A DNA stretch of 64,000 nucleotides, taken from NCBI GenBank assembly GCA_046081125.1, contig JBJTVH010000026.1:1-64000 (forward strand), read 5' to 3'. The stretch comes from JBEIFW01 sp046081125. Its GTDB lineage: Bacteria > Actinomycetota > Acidimicrobiia > Acidimicrobiales > Ilumatobacteraceae. The notes beneath the pieces were generated by a model. It ran no database searches. It worked only from the letters and a program-made list of their open reading frames with translations, and was not told the DNA's origin. A program made the translations under genes and the position numbers. Of this stretch, positions 1-7,470 are shown piece by piece. The first letter of the stretch is position 1; each line of letters starts with the position of its first letter.

Positions 1-893
1 TCCGACTTGTTGCGCAGGATCGCGAGGCGGGTCTCGACGTCGGGCGGCTGGATGTCGGTGATCAGGCCCATCTTGAACCGGCTCCGCAAGCGGTCCTCGA
101 GGGTGGGGATGGAGTCCGGGGGACGATCGGACGACAGGACGATCTGCCGGTTGGCCTGGTGGAGGCTGTTGAAGGTGTGGAAGAACTCCTCCTGGAGCCC
201 CTCCTTGCCCTCCATGAACTGGATGTCGTCGACGAGCAGCACGTCGACGTCGCGGTAACGCCGCTTGAACATCGCCATTGAGTTGGTGCGGATCCCGTCG
301 ATGTATTCGTTGAGGAAGGTCTCGGTGGACACGTACCGAACCAGGTAGTGGGCGTAGTTCTGGTTGACGTAGTGCCCGATCGCGTGCAGGAGGTGGGTCT
401 TTCCGAGCCCGGCGCCGCCGTAGATGAACAGCGGGTTGTAGCTGCGTGCGGGCGTTTCCGCGACCCGGAGGGCAGCGACGAGCGCGAATGTGTTGGACGT
501 TCCCTTGACGAAGGTCTCGAAGGTGTACCGAGGATTGAGGCCGAGCGTGGTGGCCGGGCCCGGGGTCGGAGCGGACACCTCGGTTGGCACGGCGCCGCTC
601 TCGCCTGAACCCGGCGGTGCGCTCGGCTCGGGGGACGCGCTCGCCTCGGACCGGATCTCGAATGACAGTGCGAGCTCGGTGGGCGCGATCTCGTCGAGGG
701 CGTCACGCACGAGGGGGAGATACCGACCGTCGATCCGATCGCGCACGTGGCTGCTCGGCACGGCGAGGACCAACCGGAACTCCTCGAGTGACACGGCCTC
801 GACGTCTTGGAAGGTGGAAAGCCATACGGTCTCCGAAACTTGGGCCCGGAGGAGTTGCGATGCCGCCGTCCACAGTCGCTGGGCTTCGCTCAC
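1..893 (-). CDS. dnaA: Chromosomal replication initiator DnaA (5' part, 3' end outside window)
   Basis: DnaA is an AAA+ ATPase that binds DnaA boxes at oriC and melts the origin. The visible 297 residues cover the N-terminal domain, a variable linker near residues 85-110 and most of the AAA+ domain. Walker A reads GGAGLGKTHLL and Walker B reads LLVDDIQF. The last part holds the sensor-I/arginine-finger stretch LEDRLRSRF. The C-terminal DNA-binding domain lies beyond base 1. I chose the GTG at 893-891 because GGAGGAC sits 4 nt upstream. The gene diverges from rpmH, the usual actinobacterial order around oriC. The call is firm; only the length is unknown. Confidence 0.96.
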   Translation of the reverse strand, partial: MSEAQRLWTAASQLLRAQVSETVWLSTFQDVEAVSLEEFRLVLAVPSSHVRDRIDGRYLPLVRDALDEIAPTELALSFEIRSEASASPEPSAPPGSGESGAVPTEVSAPTPGPATTLGLNPRYTFETFVKGTSNTFALVAALRVAETPARSYNPLFIYGGAGLGKTHLLHAIGHYVNQNYAHYLVRYVSTETFLNEYIDGIRTNSMAMFKRRYRDVDVLLVDDIQFMEGKEGLQEEFFHTFNSLHQANRQIVLSSDRPPDSIPTLEDRLRSRFKMGLITDIQPPDVETRLAILRNKS

Positions 894-1001
894 CCCGTCC
901 TCCCCCGTCCCAGAGTTCCGGCCCGCCCACAGGGTTGTCCACAGGTTGTGGACTGCGAGGACCTCGATCAGGATCCGAACCGTAGCACCCCCTGTGGACA
1001 G
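866..1001. other. DnaA-box cluster, candidate oriC edge
   Basis: TTGTCCACA at 935-943 matches the high-GC actinobacterial DnaA box. TGTGGACAG at 993-1001 is a reverse-strand box with one mismatch. CCGTCCACA at 866-874, inside the 5' end of dnaA, is a weaker match. They sit at the dnaA/rpmH divergence where actinobacterial oriC normally lies. The cluster is sparse for a full origin, and no clear AT-rich unwinding element is visible. Confidence 0.5.
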
Positions 1002-1215
1002 ATTCGACCCGTGGCAAGTGCGTCACTGACGGCGTTTACTCGCTGGCCGGTTTGCTGTGGTGGCCGTCGTGCTCCTAACCTTTCAGACTTTGGCGCAGCG
1101 GCGCGCCCCTGCAATTGATCGTCAGGCGATTGTTCGACCGGACGGCGGTGCAGGTCCACGGCTCGGTGGTCGGTCGGCAATCGACTGGGTCCGGGTGCAG
1201 GACGAGGAGGCTGGA
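894..1215. other. dnaA-rpmH intergenic region (322 bp)
   Basis: This is the only gene-free stretch over 300 bp. It holds the DnaA boxes at 935-943 and 993-1001 and must contain the divergent promoters of dnaA and rpmH. A possible rpmH promoter is TTGCTG (1052-1057), an 18-bp spacer, and TAACCT (1076-1081). I see no RNA gene and no repeat. Confidence 0.5.
1052..1081 (+). promoter_or_regulatory. Possible rpmH promoter
   Basis: TTGCTG at 1052-1057 and TAACCT at 1076-1081 are separated by 18 bp and precede rpmH by 134 bp. The match to a vegetative promoter is moderate and rests on inspection only. Confidence 0.3.
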
Positions 1216-1350
1216 GTGAAGCGGACCTTTCAACCCAACAATCGGCGCCGGGCCCGCAAGCACGGGTTCCGGGCGCGGATGGCCACCCGCAGCGGACGCG
1301 CCGTGCTCAAGGCTCGCCGCAACAAGGGTCGGCTCCGCCTATCCGCCTGA
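1216..1350 (+). CDS. rpmH: 50S ribosomal protein L34
   Basis: L34 is a small basic protein of the large ribosomal subunit. The 44-residue product starts VKRTFQPNNRRRARKHGFRAR and ends GRLRLSA, the classic L34 pattern. The GTG at 1216 follows GGAGG at 1206-1210. It is the first gene of the rpmH-rnpA-yidD-yidC-khpB-rsmG run, which continues into parAB. Length and sequence are canonical. Confidence 0.97.
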   Translation: MKRTFQPNNRRRARKHGFRARMATRSGRAVLKARRNKGRLRLSA

Positions 1351-1373
1351 CACAGCCCATCTCCGACCGCACG

Positions 1374-1679
1374 GTGTTCTCTCGTCTCGTGTCGGAAGGT
1401 CGTCGCGTGCGTCGGGATGACCTCTCCGTTCGTTGGATCATCGACGATGAGGCCGGTGCGCCATGCGTCGCCTATGCGATCGGACGCAAGGTCGGATCGG
1501 CGGTGGTGCGGAACCGCATACGCCGCCGGCTGCGAGTCCTCGTCGAAGGCGAGGCGCACCGCGGCTTGCCGAACGGGTGGTATCTCGTCGGAGCGGGATC
1601 GAGCCGTGCGACGCAGCCCGCCTCCACGCTCCGGTCGGATGTTGCTGCGCTGTTCTCCCAGATACGGGTGCAGTCATGA
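1374..1679 (+). CDS. rnpA: Ribonuclease P protein component
   Basis: RnpA binds the RNase P RNA and helps position the pre-tRNA 5' leader. The RNP motif is visible as RNRIRRRLR near residues 46-54. FSRLVSEGRRV near the N-terminus matches the family's F-x-x-v-x-x-G-x-x-v segment. From GTG 1374 the protein is 101 residues, a little short for the family (about 110-120). The frame is open upstream to overlap rpmH, with CTG at 1347 as a possible rare start, so the N-terminus is uncertain. Its stop overlaps the yidD start (ATGA). Confidence 0.9.
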   Translation: MFSRLVSEGRRVRRDDLSVRWIIDDEAGAPCVAYAIGRKVGSAVVRNRIRRRLRVLVEGEAHRGLPNGWYLVGAGSSRATQPASTLRSDVAALFSQIRVQS

Positions 1680-1906
1680 CCCGCATGATGACCAAGGCAA
1701 TTGGTCTGTACCAGTACGCACGTTCGGGGAAGCCCTCGCCGTGTCGCTACGTCCCGTCATGTTCGACGTACGCCGTCGAGAGCCTCCAGATCTACGGCCC
1801 GTGGCGTGGTTCCTGGCTCGCGGTGCGTCGCCTCTGCCGATGCCATCCGTTCGGTGGTCACGGCTTCGATCCGGTTCCTGAAAAGAAGGTGGACGCCCGT
1901 GTTTGA
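1676..1906 (+). CDS. yidD: Membrane protein insertion efficiency factor YidD
   Basis: YidD is a small membrane-associated protein thought to help YidC insert inner-membrane proteins. The 76-residue product contains CRYVPSCSTYA and a C-terminal RRLCRCHPFGGHGFDPVP, both diagnostic of the family. The ATG overlaps the rnpA stop by 3 bp, and the 3' end overlaps the yidC start by 8 bp, which suggests translational coupling. Length is typical. Confidence 0.95.
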   Translation: MTRMMTKAIGLYQYARSGKPSPCRYVPSCSTYAVESLQIYGPWRGSWLAVRRLCRCHPFGGHGFDPVPEKKVDARV

Positions 1907-2948
1907 AGCCGTGTCCTCCGTGCTGGCCTGGTTCTACTCGTTCACGAACAATTACGCCGCAGCCATTGCCCTGTTCACCCTCGTGCTCATGGTGCTGGTC
2001 ACTCCGCTGACCCTCAAGGCCACCAAGGGCATGCTCGAGATGCAGCGCATCCAGCCGGAACTGAAGAAGATCCAAGAGCAGTTCAAGGGTGACCGACAGC
2101 GCATCAACGAAGAGACCATGGCGCTGTTCAAGGAGCACAAGGTCAAGCCCCTCGGTGGCTGCCTCCCGATGCTGCTGCAGGCGCCGATCTTCATCGTCAT
2201 CTACCAGGTGCTCGCTGGGGTGACCCGGCTGTGTACACCTGGCCTCATCGACAAGCAGGTCTGCACCCAGCCGCAAACGTTCGCGCCGGACTACCTGAAC
2301 GAGACCTCGAAGCTGTTCAAGAGCTTGTTCGGCCAGACCGAGATGTTGTCGTTCGGTCTCGACCTGTCGAAGACCGCTGCGTCGATCGTCCGCGACGACG
2401 CCGTCAAGGGCGTTCCGTACGTGATCCTGGTCCTGGTCGTCGCAGGTTTGAGTTACTTCCAGCAGTGGCAGATCTCCTCTCGGAACACGTCGACCAGCAT
2501 CAACCGCCAGCAGCAGATCCTGATGCGGGTGATTCCTGGCGCCGTTGCGGTGTTCCAGTTGGTGATCCCGGCGGGCCTCATCTTCTACTTCTTGATGCAG
2601 AGCGTGTACCGGATCCTGCAGAACTTCTACATAACCCGAAAGTTCTACGGCCCGGGCTCGCCCGCGGCTAGCGCCGGCGCCACGGACGCACGCCCGTCGT
2701 CCGCCGACGGCAAGGGCGCCGGCGCGGAGGCGGCCAAGGGTGGCGCGTCGAGCAAGCCGAAGCCGTCGGCAGGTTCGCCCGGTCGGGCGAAGCCGGCGCC
2801 GACCAAGGCAACGTCCGAGAAGTCGTCGCCGGCGAAGCCGGCACCGAGAGCGGTAGGCGGGACAACGGCGAAGTCGGGACAGGCTCGCCCTGCACCACGT
2901 CCGCGCCCGGCCCCACCAGCGAAGCAGAAGCCGAGAAAGCAACCCTAG
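1899..2948 (+). CDS. yidC: Membrane protein insertase YidC/Oxa1
   Basis: YidC inserts and folds membrane proteins with or without SecYEG. The 349-residue protein is the short Gram-positive type without the large periplasmic domain. A first membrane segment covers about residues 15-35. The cytoplasmic hairpin KATKGMLEMQRIQPELKKIQ follows, then GGCLPMLLQAPIFIVIYQVL and further membrane helices. The last ~95 residues are a low-complexity Ala/Pro/Lys/Ser tail, probably a ribosome-binding extension. I chose GTG 1899 because it is preceded by AAGAAGG and gives a sensible first helix. The frame stays open further upstream inside yidD. Confidence 0.94.
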   Translation: MFEAVSSVLAWFYSFTNNYAAAIALFTLVLMVLVTPLTLKATKGMLEMQRIQPELKKIQEQFKGDRQRINEETMALFKEHKVKPLGGCLPMLLQAPIFIVIYQVLAGVTRLCTPGLIDKQVCTQPQTFAPDYLNETSKLFKSLFGQTEMLSFGLDLSKTAASIVRDDAVKGVPYVILVLVVAGLSYFQQWQISSRNTSTSINRQQQILMRVIPGAVAVFQLVIPAGLIFYFLMQSVYRILQNFYITRKFYGPGSPAASAGATDARPSSADGKGAGAEAAKGGASSKPKPSAGSPGRAKPAPTKATSEKSSPAKPAPRAVGGTTAKSGQARPAPRPRPAPPAKQKPRKQP

Positions 2949-2955
2949 GAGCCCC

Positions 2956-3726
2956 ATGGAATGGGTGGAGACCACCGGCAAGAGCGTCGAAGAAGCGAAG
3001 GAACTCGCGCTCGACCGCCTGGGTGTCGACGAAGCCGATGCCGAGTTCGAGATTCTCGAGGAGCCGAAGCCGGGACTCTTCGGTCGGATGCGAGGTGAGG
3101 CCCGTCTCCGGGCGCGGGTGCGGCCGACCTCGCCGCGACCCAAGCAGGAACGCCGGCGCCGTCGGGTGGAGCCTGAGGCGGCAGCCGAAGGCGCTTCGCT
3201 CGAGGTCGGACGGGAGCCCGCGACCCGCGAGGTTCATGCCATGGCTGCACCGGTCGGCGAGGGGGATGACGATCGCGATTTGGCGCAGGAGGCCGGCGCG
3301 TTCCTGGCTGGTCTGGCCCAGGCCTTTGGCGCCAGCGGTCAGGTGCGGACGACCACTGGTGCGGACGGTGCGGCAGAGGTGCACCTCGACGGGGATCAAC
3401 TCGGTCTCCTGATCGGGCCCCGCGGTCAGACCTTGCAGATTGTCCAGGATCTCACCCGTATCGTCGTCCAACGTCGCGTTCCTGCCAGTCGGCAGCGGCT
3501 TCGGATCGACATCGGCTCGTACCGGGAGAAGCGCCAGGAAGCGCTCGCTCGGTTCGCGCGTCAAGTTGCGCAACAGGTGGCGGCCTCCGGCGAGGCGCGG
3601 GCCCTGGAGCCGATGTCCGCTGCGGACCGAAAGGTGGTGCACGATGCCCTCGGGGGAATCGAGGGCATCGTCACACTGTCGGAGGGCGAGGATCCACATC
3701 GACGGGTTGTCGTCCGGCCGTCGTAG
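2956..3726 (+). CDS. khpB: RNA-binding protein KhpB (Jag): Jag-N, KH and R3H domains
   Basis: KhpB/Jag is an RNA-binding protein that in Gram-positive bacteria acts with KhpA in cell elongation and division. The Jag-N domain covers about residues 1-50 (EWVETTGKSVEEAKELALDRLG). A basic linker follows, then a KH domain with LIGPRGQTLQIVQDLTRIVVQ near residues 150-170. The C-terminal R3H domain carries DRKVVHDAL (R-x3-H). At 256 residues the length is normal. It lies 7 bp after yidC and 2 bp before rsmG. Confidence 0.94.
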   Translation: MEWVETTGKSVEEAKELALDRLGVDEADAEFEILEEPKPGLFGRMRGEARLRARVRPTSPRPKQERRRRRVEPEAAAEGASLEVGREPATREVHAMAAPVGEGDDDRDLAQEAGAFLAGLAQAFGASGQVRTTTGADGAAEVHLDGDQLGLLIGPRGQTLQIVQDLTRIVVQRRVPASRQRLRIDIGSYREKRQEALARFARQVAQQVAASGEARALEPMSAADRKVVHDALGGIEGIVTLSEGEDPHRRVVVRPS

Positions 3727-3728
3727 GA

Positions 3729-4280
3729 GTGAGCGACGCACTGATCGAAGTTCTCACGGGGCAACAACGTCTCGGGCACCTTGGCCCGACGACCGTCGAG
3801 GACGCCGTAGCCCATTCCTCCTGGGTGATCGACCTTGCCCCGCATGGCGGCCTGGTGATCGACATCGGGAGCGGCGGTGGCCTGCCAGGACTTGTACTTG
3901 CGGTGCGGCGGTCGGACCTCCGGGTGGTGATGATCGACATCCGCCAGCGGCGAACGGATGCCCTGCGCCGTGCCGTCGGACGTCTCGGACTTGGTGGGCG
4001 CGTGGAGGTCATTACCGACGACGTGGCGCGGGTGGCCGCTGGTCCGCGACGCCAAACGGGCGACCTGGTGACGGCCCGTGCCTTCGGCCCCTTACCGGTC
4101 ACCCTTCGGTGGGCGAGCCAGTTGGTACGAGAAGGGGGATTGGTGGCCGTGAGTCTCCCCCCATCGCCGGTGATTCCCGCAAAGAACGGGGGGAATGACC
4201 TAGAGTTCGACGTGGCGGTTGGCCCGTGGGGTGTTTGGCGCCGCGGACAGTCGCTACCGAGGGACGAACGTTCCACGTGA
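3729..4280 (+). CDS. rsmG: 16S rRNA (guanine-N7) methyltransferase RsmG (GidB)
   Basis: RsmG methylates N7 of a conserved guanine in the 530 loop of 16S rRNA; its loss gives low-level streptomycin resistance. The SAM-binding motif is VIDIGSGGGLPGLVLA near residues 43-58, followed by MIDIRQRRTDALRRA and ARAFGPL. At 183 residues it is slightly short, since the C-terminal strands are trimmed. The GTG start is 2 bp after the khpB stop. The stop codon lies inside the parS-like palindrome. Confidence 0.93.
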   Translation: MSDALIEVLTGQQRLGHLGPTTVEDAVAHSSWVIDLAPHGGLVIDIGSGGGLPGLVLAVRRSDLRVVMIDIRQRRTDALRRAVGRLGLGGRVEVITDDVARVAAGPRRQTGDLVTARAFGPLPVTLRWASQLVREGGLVAVSLPPSPVIPAKNGGNDLEFDVAVGPWGVWRRGQSLPRDERST

Positions 4281-4283
4281 AAC
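4270..4283. promoter_or_regulatory. parS: parS centromere site
   Basis: GTTCCACGTGAAAC matches the central 14 bases of the bacterial parS consensus TGTTNCACGTGAAACA exactly. Only the two outermost bases differ (C and G instead of T and A). It spans the rsmG stop codon (4278-4280) and lies 31 bp before parA. ParB nucleates on such sites and spreads along the DNA. Confidence 0.85.
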
Positions 4284-4314
4284 GTCCACCTGCGGGATGG
4301 ACACCGGAGGAGCA

Positions 4315-5127
4315 ATGAGCACCGACCTGTCAACGGGCGTTGCCGCAGAGCGGACACCAGCGCAGCAGCGGATCCTTGCGGTCGCAAACCAAAAGGGGGG
4401 CGTCGGCAAGACGACGACGACCGTCAATCTCGGCGCCTGCCTGGCTGTTCTTGGATACCGGACCTTGCTCATCGACCTTGATCCGCAGAGTAACGCCAGC
4501 ACCGGACTCGGCATCGACACTCACGTCTTGTCTGCATCTACGTACGACGTCCTCCTGAACGACGTGCCGATCGAGGATTGCATCGAACCGACCTCGGTGC
4601 GGAACCTCTTCGTGGCTCCCGCCACGCTTGACCTCGCCGGCGCTGAGATCGAACTCGTACCGGCCTTCAGCCGGGAGCTTCGCCTGAAGCGGGCGTTGGA
4701 ATCAGTTCGAGAGGACTACGACTACGTGCTGATCGACTGTCCCCCGAGCCTCGGTCTCCTGACGGTGAACGCGCTCGCCGCGGCGACCGAGGTCTTGGTG
4801 CCGATTCAGTGCGAGTACTACGCGCTCGAAGGCCTCGGTCAGTTGGTTCGGAACGTCGAGTTGGTGCGCAAGGGACTCAATCCAACGCTGCAGATCAGCA
4901 CCATTGTTATTGCGATGTACGACGCCCGAACCAAGCTCGCCGATCAGGTTGTCCAAGAGGTCCGCGACCACTTCGGAGCGAAGGTCTGTCGTACGATCGT
5001 GCCTCGGACGGTGCGCCTCTCCGAGGCACCCTCGTTCGGGCAACCGATCATCACCTTCGACCCAACCTCCCGGGGCGCCATTGCCTACCGGGAGCTCGCC
5101 AAGGAGGTAAGTGGTGGAGCGGCGTAG
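4315..5127 (+). CDS. parA: Chromosome-partitioning ATPase ParA
   Basis: ParA is a Walker-type ATPase that drives segregation of ParB-parS complexes. The deviant Walker A box ANQKGGVGKTTTTVNLG lies near residues 24-40. LLIDLDPQSNASTGLG and VLIDCPPSLGLLTVNAL follow. At 270 residues it has the usual length for chromosomal ParA. I chose ATG 4315 because GGAGGAG lies just upstream; an open frame extending back into rsmG lacks support. It overlaps parB by 17 bp. Confidence 0.96.
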   Translation: MSTDLSTGVAAERTPAQQRILAVANQKGGVGKTTTTVNLGACLAVLGYRTLLIDLDPQSNASTGLGIDTHVLSASTYDVLLNDVPIEDCIEPTSVRNLFVAPATLDLAGAEIELVPAFSRELRLKRALESVREDYDYVLIDCPPSLGLLTVNALAAATEVLVPIQCEYYALEGLGQLVRNVELVRKGLNPTLQISTIVIAMYDARTKLADQVVQEVRDHFGAKVCRTIVPRTVRLSEAPSFGQPIITFDPTSRGAIAYRELAKEVSGGAA

Positions 5128-6013
5128 CGGACTCGGCCGAGGCCTCGCAGCCTTGCTGCCCAGTGACCCTGACCAGGCACCACCCGTCGAGGGGGCTGCG
5201 CTGCGTGAGCTGCCGGTTGGTCAGATCGAACCGAATCCCCATCAACCTCGGACCCTCTTCGACGAGGAGGCGCTCGTCGACCTGACCGCATCGATCCGCG
5301 CCCTCGGCGTCCTCCAACCCATCCTGGTTCGCCCGGTTGCGGATGGCCGATATCAGTTGATCGCCGGCGAGCGTCGATGGCGCGCTGCTCGTCGGGCCGG
5401 TCTGGATCTCATTCCGGCGATCGTGCGGGTCACCGACGACCTGTTGAGCGTGGAGCAGGCGCTGGTGGAGAACCTCCACCGTCAGGATCTGAGTCCGCTT
5501 GAGGAGGCGGCTGCCTACCAGCAGTTGATTGAGGATTTTGCGCTTACCCACGACCAGGTTGCCGCGAAGGTCTCCAAGAGTCGCGCGGCGATCTCCAACA
5601 CTCTCCGACTCCTTCAGTTGCCTGCGGCCGTCCAGAATCTCCTCGCCGAAGGGCGCGTGTCGGCGGGCCACGCACGAGCGTTGCTCGGACTCACCGATCG
5701 TAAGGAGATGGAGCGGATCGCCGGGCGAATCAGCGAGGAGGGTCTTTCTGTTCGTGCCGTGGAGGACCTGGTCCGTTCCGCACGCGAGCAGGTAGACCCC
5801 CCCGAACTGCTCGCCACGCCACCCACGCGAACACCGGCGACACCATTGCGCCCGCCGGGTTTGCTCGAACTCGAGGAGGCGCTGTCGGAGCTTCTCGACA
5901 CTCGGGTCGGTGTGCAGTTCGCCAATCGGAAGGGACGGGTCGTCATCGAGTTCGCCGGCCTCGAGGACCTCGAGCGTATCTATCGCGTGATGGCGTCCGG
6001 CCGCCCGGACTGA
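5111..6013 (+). CDS. parB: Chromosome-partitioning protein ParB
   Basis: ParB binds parS and uses a CTPase domain to load onto DNA. The N-terminus RSGLGRGLAALLP is typical. The ParB/Srx domain carries NPHQPRTLFDEEAL and GERRWRAARRAGL, part of the CTP-binding site. The helix-turn-helix is ALTHDQVAAKVSKSRAAISN near residues 141-160. The C-terminal ~50 residues form the dimer domain. AAGGAGG precedes the GTG start. At 300 residues it is normal. Confidence 0.96.
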   Translation: MVERRSGLGRGLAALLPSDPDQAPPVEGAALRELPVGQIEPNPHQPRTLFDEEALVDLTASIRALGVLQPILVRPVADGRYQLIAGERRWRAARRAGLDLIPAIVRVTDDLLSVEQALVENLHRQDLSPLEEAAAYQQLIEDFALTHDQVAAKVSKSRAAISNTLRLLQLPAAVQNLLAEGRVSAGHARALLGLTDRKEMERIAGRISEEGLSVRAVEDLVRSAREQVDPPELLATPPTRTPATPLRPPGLLELEEALSELLDTRVGVQFANRKGRVVIEFAGLEDLERIYRVMASGRPD

Positions 6014-6048
6014 CGAGGTACACGGTCGTCCACTCGATCCCCACAGTC

Positions 6049-6069
6049 TTTTCCACAGGATGTGGACGT
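6049..6069. repeat. Head-to-head DnaA-box-like inverted repeat after parB
   Basis: TTTTCCACA (6049-6057) and TGTGGACGT (6061-6069) face each other across GGA, giving a perfect TCCACA/TGTGGA stem of 6 bp. A second palindrome, GTCGAT-C-ATCGAC, follows at 6068-6080. They lie between the convergent ends of parB and the CwlM-like gene. They could be a DnaA-binding pair or a bidirectional hairpin. No T-run follows. Confidence 0.4.
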
Positions 6070-6097
6070 CGATCATCGACTGAGGGAGAGGGGCGCC

Positions 6098-7051
6098 TCA
6101 GGTAGAAGGTTCGGCGCCCGGCGCCCGGCACCATTCGACGATGCCGTCTGCGATTCGGGACGTGACGCTGGGGTGGCGATCCGGTAGACGACCGGCATGC
6201 CCGAGTTCGATCACGACGGCAGGCATCTGCGTTTCGCGCAAGATGGGAAGCCGCATCCCCCGAGCCGAGGTCTCGACTTCGGGAGCGAGCGCACGCACGA
6301 GGGTTTCCGCGAGGCGACGGCCACCGGGGGAGGCGAACCCGTGAGTTTCGTAGAACCCGATCCACGACGTAACGGACTCGGTTGACAGGCCGACGTAAAC
6401 CTGCGCGTCGAATCGGTTCGCGACGCTGGCATTCACGCGGCTGCTGGCGTCATCGGCGGTCACCACCCGGGCACCCCGATCCCGAAGTGTCCGAGCGAGC
6501 GCCCGTGCGAGCGCCGCCAGGTTGCCTTCGTGACCGACCACGAGTCGGGGATTGGGCACGGCTCGGTCAAAGCGGAGCGCCTGGCGCACCGCATTGACGA
6601 GCTGTCCCGTTTGGGATCGCATCGCCAAGCGTTGTAGCGCTCGGAACGTCTCGTGTCCGACGACCCCGTCCGAAGAGAGTCCGACGTTTCGCTGGAACTC
6701 CGCAACCGCCGACGACGTCGAAGGACCGAAGATTCCGTCAACCCAGCCGCAGTCGAACCCGAGGCGACCAAGGCGGGCCTGTAACTCCGCCACGTCGTCG
6801 CCACGGAGGTTCGGCCGCCGCAGATAAAGGTGGCGGTCGCCGAGCTTCCAACTTGCCTCCACGAGCACCGACCAGGTCGTGTCGTCGCAGACGCCGGTCT
6901 CCCGTAGACCTCGGCTGTGCTGGAACGCACGCAAGGCTGCCTCGGTGGCAACCCCGAACACTCCTGGATCTATGCCGGCCGGCTGGAAACCGACCGCTGC
7001 GAGGCGCCGCTGAAGATCGCGAACGGCCTCGCCGCGGTCGCCGGACGTCAG
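6098..7051 (-). CDS. cwlM: CwlM-like protein: two peptidoglycan-binding domains plus degenerate amidase_3 domain
   Basis: In mycobacteria the gene in this place, cwlM, encodes a cytoplasmic amidase homologue that activates MurA after phosphorylation by PknB. Two PG-binding domains cover about residues 1-65 and 73-130, followed by an amidase_3-type domain. The usual second zinc histidine (S-x-H-x-N) is replaced by VYVGLST, while VVIELGH retains the glutamate. No signal peptide is visible, so a regulatory rather than lytic role is likely. The first ATG/GTG/TTG is GTG 6961, which would cut the first domain. A CTG at 7051, overlapping the trxA stop as CTGA, restores it, so I start there. Confidence 0.8.
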   Translation of the reverse strand: MTSGDRGEAVRDLQRRLAAVGFQPAGIDPGVFGVATEAALRAFQHSRGLRETGVCDDTTWSVLVEASWKLGDRHLYLRRPNLRGDDVAELQARLGRLGFDCGWVDGIFGPSTSSAVAEFQRNVGLSSDGVVGHETFRALQRLAMRSQTGQLVNAVRQALRFDRAVPNPRLVVGHEGNLAALARALARTLRDRGARVVTADDASSRVNASVANRFDAQVYVGLSTESVTSWIGFYETHGFASPGGRRLAETLVRALAPEVETSARGMRLPILRETQMPAVVIELGHAGRLPDRHPSVTSRIADGIVEWCRAPGAEPST

Positions 7052-7389
7052 TGGGAGTCCGTCGGAAGGAATTCCTTCAACTCCTGTAGGAGTTGGCCCT
7101 TACCCTTGGCCCCGACGAGACGCTTGCGCAACTCGCCTCCTTCGAACACGAGCAGGGTGGGAATGCTCATGACGTTGTACTTCATCGCCAGATCCGGGTG
7201 CTCGTCGACGTTCAGTTTCGCGATCGTCACCTTGCCCTTCTGCTCGGTGGCGATCTCCGTCAGGATGGGGGCGATCATTTTGCACGGCCCGCACCACTCG
7301 GCCCAGAAGTCGACGACGACGGCGGTGTCCGACGACTGCACGGTCTCGTCGAAGGTGGAGGTGGTCAGGTTGATGATGCCGTCTGCCAT
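7048..7389 (-). CDS. trxA: Thioredoxin
   Basis: Thioredoxin is a 113-residue disulfide reductase reduced by TrxB. The active site WAEWCGPCKMIAP and the cis-proline segment MSIPTLLVFEGGE are canonical. ATG 7389 is preceded by AAAGGG; a longer open frame upstream would add 20 residues with no family support. It sits between trxB and the cwlM-like gene, as in mycobacteria. Confidence 0.96.
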   Translation of the reverse strand: MADGIINLTTSTFDETVQSSDTAVVVDFWAEWCGPCKMIAPILTEIATEQKGKVTIAKLNVDEHPDLAMKYNVMSIPTLLVFEGGELRKRLVGAKGKGQLLQELKEFLPTDSH

Positions 7390-7470
7390 CGTTCGCCCTT
7401 TCGGCTGGAGAATCCCGCTCGCACCAACACTGGCAGCCAGCGGTGGCATTCCCGAGGCGGGAAGCCTAGA

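Noticed and set aside
6049..6069. Region after parB as the main oriC
   Set aside because: Only one DnaA-like pair is present, whereas the dnaA/rpmH gap has the expected place and a perfect box.
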